Shown here: piece after piece, positions 26,562 through 35,017 of the stretch
Position numbering within the stretch: position 1 is the first letter of the stretch
How the letters are laid out: each line of letters starts with the position of its first letter
Assembly (NCBI GenBank): GCA_000721375.1
Contig: JOGW01000006.1
Location: forward strand, 240,187 to 304,186
Source of the DNA: Streptomyces sp. NRRL B-3428
Lineage (GTDB): Bacteria > Actinomycetota > Actinomycetes > Streptomycetales > Streptomycetaceae
Reading direction: 5' to 3'
Length of the DNA stretch: 64,000 nt
The notes under the pieces: model-generated
The model's input: the letters and a program-made list of their open reading frames with translations, nothing else
The model's database searches: none
Told to the model about the DNA's origin: nothing
Made by a program: the position numbers and the translations under genes

Positions 26562-27824
26562 ATGCCTGTCGTACGTGATCTACGGGTGCTGCTCCGTTTC
26601 CGGGACTTCCGCCGCCTCCTCGCCGTACGACTCCTCTCCCAGGGCGCCGACGGCGTGTACCAGGTCGCGCTCGCCACGTACGTGGTCTTCTCACCGGAGA
26701 AGCAGACCTCTGCGGCCGCCATCGCCTCCGCCATGGCGGTGCTTCTCCTCCCGTACTCCTTCATCGGCCCTTTCGCGGGCGTCCTGTTGGACCGCTGGCC
26801 GCGCCGCCAGGTCTTCGTGTACGGCAATCTGCTGCGCGCAACGCTCGCCTGTGTCACGGGGCTGCTGATCCTGCTCAGCGTCCCCGACTGGCTCTTCTAC
26901 GCCTCGGCCCTGTGCGTGACGGCCGTCAACCGCTTCGTCCTGGCCGGACTTTCGGCCGCCCTGCCCCGCGTCGTCGACGGCGAGCGCCTCGTCATCGCCA
27001 ACTCCCTTTCCCCCACGGCCGGCACGCTCGCGGCCACCGCGGGCGGCGGGCTCGCCTTCGCCGTACGGCTGCTCGTGGCCGACTCCGACGCGGCAGTGGT
27101 TCTGCTCGGCGCCGCTCTGTACCTCTGCTCCGCTCTGGTGGCCGTACGGTTCGCGCGCGACCTCCTCGGCCCGGAGCCGTCCCTGCAGCAGCGCCACCTG
27201 GGTGCCGCCGTCGCCTCCACCGCACGTGGTCTCGCCGCCGGTGTACGCCATCTCCTCGCGCCCGAACGTCGGCCCGCCGCAAGGGCGTTGGGGGCGATGA
27301 CCGCCATGCGCTTCTGCTACGGCGCCCTGTCCGTCATGGTCCTCATGCTCTGCCGATACGCATGGACCTCCCGCGAATCCGAAGGGCTGGCCTTGCTCGG
27401 GGTCGCTGTCGCGGTCTCAGGAGCGGGCTTCTTCGTGGCGGCGGTGGTGACGCCATGGGCGGTCGGCAGGCTTGGAGCTGTCGGCTGGATCGTCGCCTGC
27501 TCGGGCGCAGCCGCCCTCCTGGAACCGGCACTTGGGCTGCCGTTCGCGCCAGTCCCGCTACTGGTAGCGGCCTTCGTCCTGGGCCTCGTCACCCAGGGCG
27601 CGAAGATCGCCACCGATACGACGCTGCAGGCTGCGGTGGACGATGCCTTCCGTGGCCGGATCTTCTCGGTTTACGACGTGCTGTTCAATGTCGCGTTCGT
27701 GGGAGCGGCGGCGGTTGCGGCTCTGATACTGCCCGCCGACGGAAAGTCCGTGCCTCTGGTGGTCGTTGTGGCCTTGATCTACGGGGCGACAACTACCGCT
27801 ATGTACCGATCTGGTGTGCAGTAA
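26562..27824 (+). CDS. MFS transporter (ENTS/Tet-type)
   Basis: 420 residues from ATG 26562. The start VRDLRVLLRFRDFRRLLAVRLLSQGADGVYQVAL and the loop GVLLDRWPRRQVFVYGNLLR (motif A) are typical of actinobacterial MFS exporters of the Bcr/enterobactin-exporter group. Twelve membrane helices are visible. The substrate is unknown. It starts 23 bases after the ino1 terminator and shows no dedicated regulator. Confidence 0.85.
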   Translation: MPVVRDLRVLLRFRDFRRLLAVRLLSQGADGVYQVALATYVVFSPEKQTSAAAIASAMAVLLLPYSFIGPFAGVLLDRWPRRQVFVYGNLLRATLACVTGLLILLSVPDWLFYASALCVTAVNRFVLAGLSAALPRVVDGERLVIANSLSPTAGTLAATAGGGLAFAVRLLVADSDAAVVLLGAALYLCSALVAVRFARDLLGPEPSLQQRHLGAAVASTARGLAAGVRHLLAPERRPAARALGAMTAMRFCYGALSVMVLMLCRYAWTSRESEGLALLGVAVAVSGAGFFVAAVVTPWAVGRLGAVGWIVACSGAAALLEPALGLPFAPVPLLVAAFVLGLVTQGAKIATDTTLQAAVDDAFRGRIFSVYDVLFNVAFVGAAAVAALILPADGKSVPLVVVVALIYGATTTAMYRSGVQ

Positions 27825-27939
27825 GTGTCACATCAGTGCCACGAAGTCGCACTGGACTTCAGAGTTCCCCTTGGTTCCCGATACCTTCACGAACGTCAAT
27901 TCCACGCCAACAGGCATTCGTTCGAGGGGGACCCCCACC

Positions 27940-28395
27940 GTGACCACTCCGCCGCCGCAGGGCCAGAACCCGTTCGCCCAGGGTGAGAACCCGTACGGCC
28001 AGACGGCACCGCAGGGGGTTCCGCAGCAGCCGTCGCCCTACTTCAACCAGGGCGGCGCCCCGGTTCCGCCGCCGGCGCCGGCGCGGTCCAAGTTCAAGCT
28101 GTACAAGAACATCGCGATCGGTGTGGTCGTTGTCGGTGTTGCCATCGGCGCCTTCATATCCAGCCGTGACGACGCCAACACGGCGAAGGCCGGCGACTGC
28201 ATGAGCATCAGCAACGAGAACAGCGCGACCAACGTGGACCTCGAGGTCGTCGACTGCGGTGACTCCAAGGCCCGCTTCAAGGTCGCCGAGAAGAAGGACG
28301 GCACCGGCGGCTGCGACCGCACCAAGTACTCGGAGTACACCGAGACCGGTGACGGCGACAACTTCACGCTCTGCCTCGAAGAGCTCACGAAGTAA
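27940..28395 (+). CDS. LppU/SCO3897-family membrane-anchored protein
   Basis: 151 residues from GTG 27940 (GAGGGGG upstream). A Pro/Gln-rich cytoplasmic half (NPFAQGENPYGQ, QQPSPYFNQGG) precedes one membrane helix (NIAIGVVVVGVAIGAFI, about residues 62-78). The outer domain has paired cysteines: KAGDCMSI, VVDCGDSKA, GGCDRTK and TLCLEEL, the pattern of the LppU/SCO3897 family. Function is not known. Longer starts are possible but lack a good ribosome site. Confidence 0.8.
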   Translation: MTTPPPQGQNPFAQGENPYGQTAPQGVPQQPSPYFNQGGAPVPPPAPARSKFKLYKNIAIGVVVVGVAIGAFISSRDDANTAKAGDCMSISNENSATNVDLEVVDCGDSKARFKVAEKKDGTGGCDRTKYSEYTETGDGDNFTLCLEELTK

Positions 28396-28400
28396 GACCT

Positions 28401-28452
28401 CACGTATGAGGGGCGCGATGTTTCACGTGAAACATCGCGCCCCTCATACGTG
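28401..28452. terminator. 52-bp perfect palindrome centred on parS
   Basis: Both 26-base halves are exact reverse complements with no loop; the centre falls in the middle of parS 28420-28433. It lies between the convergent LppU-like and CCA-enzyme genes and should act as a bidirectional terminator. Confidence 0.8.
28420..28433. other. parS: parS site (exact)
   Basis: Exact GTTTCACGTGAAAC at the centre of a 52-bp palindrome. Confidence 0.95.
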
Positions 28453-28490
28453 GAGCGGGGTCATGTTTCACGTGAAACATGACCCCGCTC
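28453..28490. terminator. 38-bp perfect palindrome centred on parS
   Basis: Directly abuts the 52-bp palindrome. 19-bp arms, no loop, centred on parS 28465-28478, and close to the end of the minus-strand CCA gene. Confidence 0.8.
28465..28478. other. parS: parS site (exact)
   Basis: Exact GTTTCACGTGAAAC at the centre of a 38-bp palindrome; 45 bp centre to centre from the preceding parS. Confidence 0.95.
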
Positions 28491-28506
28491 CCGTCGGCCC
28501 CGAGCC

Positions 28507-29973
28507 TCAGCTCTGAGCCGCCCACCACTCCTTCAGCGCAGCAACCGCCGCATCCCGCTCCATCGGCCCGTTCTCGAGCCGCAGCTCCAGCAGGAACTTG
28601 TACGCCTGCCCGATCACCGGCCCAGGACCCACCTCGAGCACCGACTGGATCTCATTGCCGTCCAGGTCGGGCCGGATCGAGTCCAGCTCCTCCTGCTCCT
28701 GCAGCTGTGTGATCCGCTCCTCAAGACCGTCGTACGCCCGCGAGAGCGCAGACGCCCTGCGCTTGTTCCGCGTCGTGCAGTCCGAGCGCGTCAGCTTGTG
28801 CAGCCGCGAGAGCAGCGGCCCGGCATCGCGTACGTACCGGCGTACCGCCGAATCCGTCCACTCACCCGTGCCGTAGCCGTGGAAGCGCAGATGCAGCTCC
28901 ACGAGCCGGGTGACGTCCTTCACCAGCTCGTTGGAGTACTTCAGCGCGAGCATCCGCTTCTTCGTCATCTTCGCGCCGACCACCTCGTGGTGGTGGAACG
29001 AGACCCGTCCGTCGCTCTCGAAGCGCCGCGTCTTCGGCTTCCCGATGTCATGCAGAAGCGCCGCGAGTCGCAGCGTGAGGTCCGGACCGTCCTCCTCAAG
29101 GGCGATCGCCTGTTCAAGAACGGTGAGCGAGTGCTCGTAGACGTCCTTGTGCCGGTGGTGCTCATCGCGTTCCAGACGCAGCGCCGGCAGCTCGGGCAGC
29201 ACGTGCTCGGCGAGCCCGGTGTCGACGAGCAGCGTGAGGCCCTTGCGCGGGTGCGCGGACAGCAGCAGCTTGTTGAGCTCGTCCCGTACACGCTCGGCCG
29301 AGACGATCTCGATCCGGTCCGCCATCGCCTTCATCGCGGCCACGACCTCGGGCGCCACCTCGAAGTCCAGCTGGGCGGCGAAGCGCGCGGCGCGCATCAT
29401 CCGCAGCGGGTCGTCCGAGAAGGACTCCTCGGGCGTGCTGGGCGTGCGCAGGACACGCTCGGCGAGATCCTCGAGACCACCGTGCGGGTCGATGAACTCT
29501 TTCGCGGGAAGTTCCACGGCCATCGCGTTGACGGTGAAGTCCCGGCGTACGAGGTCCTGCTCGATGGAGTCGCCGTAGGAGACCTCGGGCTTGCGCGAGG
29601 TCCGGTCGTACGCCTCGGAGCGGTACGTGGTGACCTCGATCAGGAAGTCCTGCTCGACATCGCCGGCCTTCCCCTTCTTCTGGCAGCCGACCGTACCGAA
29701 GGCGATTCCGACCTCCCAGACGGCGTCCGCCCACGGCCGCACGATCTTCAGTACGTCCTCGGGGCGGGCATCGGTGGTGAAATCCAGGTCGTTGCCGAGC
29801 CGCCCGAGCAACGCGTCCCGTACCGAGCCGCCGACCAGGGCGAGAGAGAACCCGGCCTCCTGGAAACGGCGGGCGAGGTCATCGGCGACAGGGGACACCC
29901 GCAGCAGTTCGCTCACCGCGCGGCGCTGCACCTGACTCAGTGCATTGAGGTTGTCTTCATTGGCGTTCGGCAC
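28507..29973 (-). CDS. cca: CCA tRNA nucleotidyltransferase
   Basis: 488 residues from GTG 29973. The class II nucleotidyltransferase head has LVGGSVRDALLGRLGNDLDFTT (GG loop and DLD metal carboxylates), RRDFTVNAMAVEL and DDPLRMMRAARFAAQLDF. A C-terminal HD domain follows (LLHDIGKPKTRR, FHHHEVVGA). It adds or repairs the 3' CCA of tRNAs. Its opposite orientation to the DUF6049-murJ cluster is conserved in actinobacteria. An alternative role as poly(A) polymerase exists in the family, but the gene order favours CCA addition. Confidence 0.93.
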   Translation of the reverse strand: MPNANEDNLNALSQVQRRAVSELLRVSPVADDLARRFQEAGFSLALVGGSVRDALLGRLGNDLDFTTDARPEDVLKIVRPWADAVWEVGIAFGTVGCQKKGKAGDVEQDFLIEVTTYRSEAYDRTSRKPEVSYGDSIEQDLVRRDFTVNAMAVELPAKEFIDPHGGLEDLAERVLRTPSTPEESFSDDPLRMMRAARFAAQLDFEVAPEVVAAMKAMADRIEIVSAERVRDELNKLLLSAHPRKGLTLLVDTGLAEHVLPELPALRLERDEHHRHKDVYEHSLTVLEQAIALEEDGPDLTLRLAALLHDIGKPKTRRFESDGRVSFHHHEVVGAKMTKKRMLALKYSNELVKDVTRLVELHLRFHGYGTGEWTDSAVRRYVRDAGPLLSRLHKLTRSDCTTRNKRRASALSRAYDGLEERITQLQEQEELDSIRPDLDGNEIQSVLEVGPGPVIGQAYKFLLELRLENGPMERDAAVAALKEWWAAQS

Positions 29974-30014
29974 AACAGAAAAGGGTACGTGGCCGCGACG
30001 CCCGTGGCTTCCCG

Positions 30015-30028
30015 GTTTCACGTGGAAC
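30015..30028. other. Degenerate parS (one mismatch)
   Basis: GTTTCACGTGGAAC differs from parS at one base. It lies in the divergent region upstream of the CCA-enzyme and DUF6049 genes. Confidence 0.55.
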
Positions 30029-30128
30029 ACCGCCTGGAGCAGTCCCCGGCACTCAGGCACAGCGCGCATCGTTACCATCGGGGATCCGGATGCACGACCA
30101 CTGACGACGACGAGGGACGGGCGAGCGC

Positions 30129-32519
30129 GTGGCCGACGCGGCAGACTTCCAGGGGATGAGTCCCTCACCTGCCCGCCGCTGGCTGCGGCGCACAGCGGCC
30201 TCTGTGGTGGGACTGCCCTTGCTGGCCGGACTGCTCGCGCTGCCGGGCGGCACAGCGGCGTACGCAGCCTCCGGGCAGTCCACGGCCGCCAAGGCCGAAG
30301 CCACCGGGTCGCGGACCGTCTCGGTGTCGATCACATCGCTCGCCCCCCAGATCCCGTCGGAGAGCGACACTCTGACGATCAGCGGCCAGATCAGGAACGA
30401 CAGCTCCCAGACCGTCACCGACTCCTCGGTCGCGCTGCGCGTGGGGCAGGCGCTGAACAGCCGTACACAGATCGACTCCGCTGCCCGGGCGACCGCACCG
30501 ACAGGCACCGAGGGCGCACTGGTCGGCGGCGACGAGTACCTGCAGAAGTTCGAGGAGATCCCGCCCAAGGGCACCAAGGACTTCCAGCTCAGCATCCCCG
30601 TCAAGGATCTCGACCTCGGCGGCGACGGTGTCTATCAGCTCGCGGTCACGGTGACCGGTCGTACCGACGCTCAGCAGTACGACCAGACCCTCGGGATCGA
30701 GCGGACCTTCCTGCCCTGGCAGCCCGAGGCGCCCGACGAGCGGACCAAGTTCACGTTCATGTGGCCGCTGATCTCGCGGACGCATCTGACCGCCGAGACG
30801 GACTCGGACGAGGCGCAGACCCCCGTCTTCAAGGACGAGGACCTGATCAAGGAGATCGCTCCGGGCGGACGTCTCGAGCGCATGGTCGCCGAAGGCAGCA
30901 CGCTCCCCGTCACCTGGGTCATCGACCCGGATCTCGTCGCGTCGGCGGCCCTGATGGCGCAGCCGTACAACGTGGCGGGCCCTGACGGCACGGCCGTAGC
31001 CGGCTCCAAGGAGAACCGGACGATCGCCCGGAACTGGCTGAACTCCCTGATCAAGGCGGTCAAGGACGAGAAGGTCGTCGCCCTGCCCTTCGCCGACCCC
31101 GATCTGGCTTCGATGGCGCACGGCGGCCACGCGGTCAACGGCTCCCTGAGCCACCTCAAGCCGGCCACCGAGGCGGCCGTGGCGACCCTCAAGACCGAGC
31201 TGCACATCACACCGAACACCGACTTCGCCTGGCCGGCCGAAGGCGCCGTAGACCCGTCGATCATCGAGACCGCCACCTCGGCGGGCGCGAGCTATGTGAT
31301 CGCGCGCAGCGACAGCTTCGAGGAGACGGGCAATCTGCCGTATACGCCGACCGCCGCCCGCCCCATCGGCGACGGCACCACGGCGGTGGTGGCGGACTCC
31401 CGGCTCTCCAAGGCGTTCCAGGGCGATATGACGAGCGGGGAGAAGTCCACACTCGCCGTACAGCAGTTCCTGGCCCAGAGCCTGATGATCAACCTTCAGG
31501 ACCCGGACCAGCAGCGCAGCATCGTGATCGCGCCGCAGCGGATGCCCACCACCACACAGGCCGTGTCGATGGCCGCCGCGATCCGAGCACTGGACACCGC
31601 CGGCTGGTCCCAGTCGGAGAACCTGACCGCCGCGGCCAAGGAGAAGCCGGACCCGGGCGCGACCACCGAGGTGCCGCCCGCCGGGGAGTACCCGGCGGCG
31701 CTGCGCAAGCAGGAGATGCCGCAGTCCGGTTTCAAGGAGATCCAGGACATCCAGAAGCGGCTCGACGGGTTCAAGCTCATCCTGACCCGGCCCGAGCGCG
31801 TCGTCGTCCCATTCGGCCGGGCCATCGACCGTGCGCTGTCCACCTCCTGGCGCGGCCTGCCGACAGAGGCCCACGCATACCGTGAGAGCGTCAGCACGTA
31901 CCTCAAGGGCCTCACGGAACAAGTCGCCCTCATCCCGAAGTCCGAGGCCAAGCTCTCCGGGCGCAGCGCGACCATCCCCGTCACGGTGCAGAACAACCTC
32001 GCCCAGGGCGTCGACAACCTCCGCCTACGCCTCACATCGACCAAGAAGAACCGTCTGAAGATCGACGGCGAGGACTTCGCCGAGCAGGAGGTGGCCGTCG
32101 CCGGCGGCCACGCGCAGTCGTTCAAGTTCTCCACTTCGGCCAACGCCAGCGGCCCGGTCTACGTGGTCGCCCAGCTCGTGACGGCCGACGGCACGACGTA
32201 CGGCGAGGCGATCAGCTTCAAGGTCAACGTCACGGAGGTGCCGCCCACGGTCCTCGCCGTGATCGCCGGCGGCTTCCTGCTCCTGGTGCTGGCCGGGCTG
32301 CGGATGTACCAGCAGCGCAAGCGCGTCGCCGCCCGCCGGGCCGAGGAGCAGGACGACGGTCCTCAGGACGGCTCCCAGGACGGCTCCGCGGACGGCCCCG
32401 ACGGTGACACGGGCCCGGATTCCGGCGGCCCGGAACCGGAGCAGCCGAGTGACCCGACACCGGACACCGCCACGGAAAGCACCGACCCGTCCGGCACGGG
32501 TGAGAGAGTGGACCGTTGA
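30129..32519 (+). CDS. DUF6049-family secreted, C-terminally anchored protein
   Basis: 796 residues from GTG 30129. A signal peptide is clear (RRWLRRTAASVVGLPLLAGL, cleavage near TAAYAASG). The large outer part has a beta-rich N-terminal domain (VSVSITSLAPQIPSESDTL) and a region resembling a polysaccharide-deacetylase barrel (VTWVIDPDLVASA, FAWPAEGAVDPSIIETA). A membrane helix near the end (VLAVIAGGFLLLVLAGLRMY) is followed by an acidic low-complexity tail inside the cell. The mycobacterial equivalent also lies next to the MurJ gene. A role with MurJ in wall assembly is inferred from this linkage; the reaction is unknown. Confidence 0.85.
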   Translation: MADAADFQGMSPSPARRWLRRTAASVVGLPLLAGLLALPGGTAAYAASGQSTAAKAEATGSRTVSVSITSLAPQIPSESDTLTISGQIRNDSSQTVTDSSVALRVGQALNSRTQIDSAARATAPTGTEGALVGGDEYLQKFEEIPPKGTKDFQLSIPVKDLDLGGDGVYQLAVTVTGRTDAQQYDQTLGIERTFLPWQPEAPDERTKFTFMWPLISRTHLTAETDSDEAQTPVFKDEDLIKEIAPGGRLERMVAEGSTLPVTWVIDPDLVASAALMAQPYNVAGPDGTAVAGSKENRTIARNWLNSLIKAVKDEKVVALPFADPDLASMAHGGHAVNGSLSHLKPATEAAVATLKTELHITPNTDFAWPAEGAVDPSIIETATSAGASYVIARSDSFEETGNLPYTPTAARPIGDGTTAVVADSRLSKAFQGDMTSGEKSTLAVQQFLAQSLMINLQDPDQQRSIVIAPQRMPTTTQAVSMAAAIRALDTAGWSQSENLTAAAKEKPDPGATTEVPPAGEYPAALRKQEMPQSGFKEIQDIQKRLDGFKLILTRPERVVVPFGRAIDRALSTSWRGLPTEAHAYRESVSTYLKGLTEQVALIPKSEAKLSGRSATIPVTVQNNLAQGVDNLRLRLTSTKKNRLKIDGEDFAEQEVAVAGGHAQSFKFSTSANASGPVYVVAQLVTADGTTYGEAISFKVNVTEVPPTVLAVIAGGFLLLVLAGLRMYQQRKRVAARRAEEQDDGPQDGSQDGSADGPDGDTGPDSGGPEPEQPSDPTPDTATESTDPSGTGERVDR

Positions 32520-32566
32520 GCGATGATGTGGCCGGTGGGCCGTGGGACCGATGAGGTGGGGTAAGC

Positions 32567-34876
32567 ATGAACGCGCCGTACGACGGTGACCGCGGCCAAG
32601 GCGCGGGCGGTGGCGATCCGACCGGCGGGCAGTATCCGCCGGGGCAGCCCACCCCGGACATGCAGCAGCCTGCCCCCGACCTGTACATCCAGGACGCCTA
32701 CGACCAGGATCCGTACCGCGCGCAGGACCTCTCCGCGCAGGACCCGGTGGCCGAGGCGCTCTACGACCGCGCGGCGCACCCGCCACCGCCCCCGGGCACC
32801 TATCCGGACCCGCAGCAGCTCTACTCCCCGCCTCCGGCCGCGCAGTACGCGCCGGACCCCCGTGTGTGGGCGCAGACGCCGGCGCCCGAGCCCGACGGGC
32901 TCTCCCGCCAGCTGCCGTACGGCGACGATGCCCGTACGACGCAGTTCGTGGGCGTGGACGACCTCGTGACACAGGCCGGCGAGGAGCGCTCCGCACCGGA
33001 CGCCTTCGCGCATCTCTACCGCGACCAGCAGGGGACCGGCGGGCTCTACCGCGACCAGCAGGCACCGGGCGGCGACCAGTACGGGCAGCAGGGCGGGGAC
33101 TACGGCAGTCAGCCCGGGTACCAGGGCGACCAGCAGTACGGCTACGGCGCACCGCAGAGCGGCGTTCCCGGCCGCCCCGGCCCCGAGCCCATGATTCCGG
33201 CCCCCGCCACGCCCCCGCCGCCCGCACCGGCCGCTCCCGCGGCACACAAGGGAGGCCGGGCCTCAGGGCTCCTGAAGTCCAGCGCCGTGATGGCCGCGGG
33301 CACGCTGGTGTCGCGTCTGACGGGCTTCGTACGGTCGATCCTGATCGCTTCGGCGCTGGGTCTCGGCCTGCTCGCCGACACCTTCCAGGTCGCGTACCAG
33401 CTGCCCACGATGATCTACATCCTCACCGTGGGCGGCGGTCTGAACTCGGTCTTCGTGCCGCAGCTCGTCCGCTCGATGAAGGACGACGAGGACGGCGGCC
33501 AGGCTTACGCCAACCGCCTCCTGACCCTGGTGATGGTGGTGCTCGGCGCACTCACCGTCGCGGGCATGTTCGCCGCGCCTCTGCTGATCCGCGCTCTGTC
33601 CGTCGAGGTCGCGAACAACCCCGCGGCGAACGACGTCGCGGTCACGCTGCTCCGCTTCTTCCTGCCGTCGATCTTCTTCATGGGCATCCATGTGGTGATG
33701 GGCCAGATCCTCAACGCGCGCGGCAGGTTCGGCGCGATGATGTGGACCCCGGTCCTCAACAACGTGATCATCATCGCGACGCTGGCCATGTTCCTCTGGG
33801 TCTACGGGACGGCCGAGTTCAGCAAGATGGGCGTCGACACCATCCCCTCGGAGGCCGTCCGCCTCCTGGGCGTGGGTGTGCTGCTCGGCCTCGTCGTCCA
33901 GGCGCTGGCGATGATCCCGTATCTGCGGGAGGCCGGCTTCAAGCTGCGCCCGCGCTTCGACTGGAAGGGCCAGGGCCTCGGCAAGGCCGCCAAGCTCGCC
34001 AAGTGGACGATCTTCTTCGTGCTCGCCAACCAGGCCGGCGCGATCGTCGTCACCCAGCTCGCGACCGCCTCGGGCAACGACAAGGACGGCACCGGTTTCG
34101 CCGCCTACGCCAACGCCCAGCTGATCTGGGGCCTGCCGCAGGCGATCATCACGGTCTCCCTGATGGCCGCGCTGCTGCCGCGTATCTCCCGCTCGGCACA
34201 CGAGAACGACACCGGCGCGGTCCGCGACGACATCTCGCAGGGTCTGCGCACCACCGCCGTGGCGATCGTGCCGGTCTCCTTCGCCTTCGTCGCACTCGGC
34301 GTCCCGATGTGCACCCTGATGTTCGGCTCGGCAGGCAGCAGTTCCGCCACCTCCATGGGCTACATGCTCATGGCCTTCGGCCTGGGTCTCATCCCGTACT
34401 CCGTGCAGTACGTGGTCCTGCGTGCCTTCTACGCGTACGAGGACACCCGCACGCCCTTCTACAACACGGTGATCGTGGCCGCCGTCAACGCGGTGGCCTC
34501 GACCGCCTGCTACTTCCTGCTGCCCGACCGCTGGGCCGTCACCGGTATGGCCGCCTCGTACGGACTCGCCTACGCGATCGGCGTGGGCGTCGCCTGGAAG
34601 CGGCTGCGCGACAAGCTCGGCGGCGACCTGGACGGCTCGCACGTTCTGCGTACCTACGCCCGTCTCGGCATCGCATCCGTGCCGGCCGCGATTCTCGGCG
34701 GCGCGGCTGGGTACGCGATCATGAAGGCCCTGGGCAATGGCGCCCTCGGCTCGCTCACCGCGCTGATCGTCGGCTTCGCCGTACTGCTCGGAGTGTTCTT
34801 CGTCGCCGCTCGCAAGATGCGGATCGAGGAGATGAACGCGATGGTCGGAATGGTCCGCGGACGTCTCGGCCGCTGA
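32567..34876 (+). CDS. murJ: Lipid II flippase MurJ (MviN family)
   Basis: 769 residues from ATG 32567, with GAGGTGGGG upstream. A Pro/Gln/Tyr-rich disordered N-terminus of about 225 residues includes a repeat of LYRDQQ. The MVF core follows, from LKSSAVMAAGTLVSRLTGFVRSILIASALG, with about 14 helices. It moves lipid II across the membrane for peptidoglycan synthesis. Unlike the mycobacterial protein, no kinase-like domain is fused at its C-terminus; the pseudokinase is the next gene, 141 bases downstream. Confidence 0.93.
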   Translation: MNAPYDGDRGQGAGGGDPTGGQYPPGQPTPDMQQPAPDLYIQDAYDQDPYRAQDLSAQDPVAEALYDRAAHPPPPPGTYPDPQQLYSPPPAAQYAPDPRVWAQTPAPEPDGLSRQLPYGDDARTTQFVGVDDLVTQAGEERSAPDAFAHLYRDQQGTGGLYRDQQAPGGDQYGQQGGDYGSQPGYQGDQQYGYGAPQSGVPGRPGPEPMIPAPATPPPPAPAAPAAHKGGRASGLLKSSAVMAAGTLVSRLTGFVRSILIASALGLGLLADTFQVAYQLPTMIYILTVGGGLNSVFVPQLVRSMKDDEDGGQAYANRLLTLVMVVLGALTVAGMFAAPLLIRALSVEVANNPAANDVAVTLLRFFLPSIFFMGIHVVMGQILNARGRFGAMMWTPVLNNVIIIATLAMFLWVYGTAEFSKMGVDTIPSEAVRLLGVGVLLGLVVQALAMIPYLREAGFKLRPRFDWKGQGLGKAAKLAKWTIFFVLANQAGAIVVTQLATASGNDKDGTGFAAYANAQLIWGLPQAIITVSLMAALLPRISRSAHENDTGAVRDDISQGLRTTAVAIVPVSFAFVALGVPMCTLMFGSAGSSSATSMGYMLMAFGLGLIPYSVQYVVLRAFYAYEDTRTPFYNTVIVAAVNAVASTACYFLLPDRWAVTGMAASYGLAYAIGVGVAWKRLRDKLGGDLDGSHVLRTYARLGIASVPAAILGGAAGYAIMKALGNGALGSLTALIVGFAVLLGVFFVAARKMRIEEMNAMVGMVRGRLGR

Positions 34877-34904
34877 ACACTTGATGCCGAACACGTAGAA
34901 CTGG

Positions 34905-34929
34905 GCCGCTGAGGGCAACCCTCAGCGGC
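34905..34929 (+). terminator. Hairpin between murJ and the pseudokinase gene
   Basis: 11-bp stem GCCGCTGAGGG/CCCTCAGCGGC with a CAA loop and no T-run. It may act as a partial terminator or mRNA stabiliser inside the cluster. Confidence 0.6.
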
Positions 34930-35017
34930 ACCCGCGTGTCGTGCATAGCGCCGGAGTGTGGGCACAATTGGGCTTGACGTCGGACAGCGTGCAACGGATG
35001 GGGAGGCAGGAACGACG

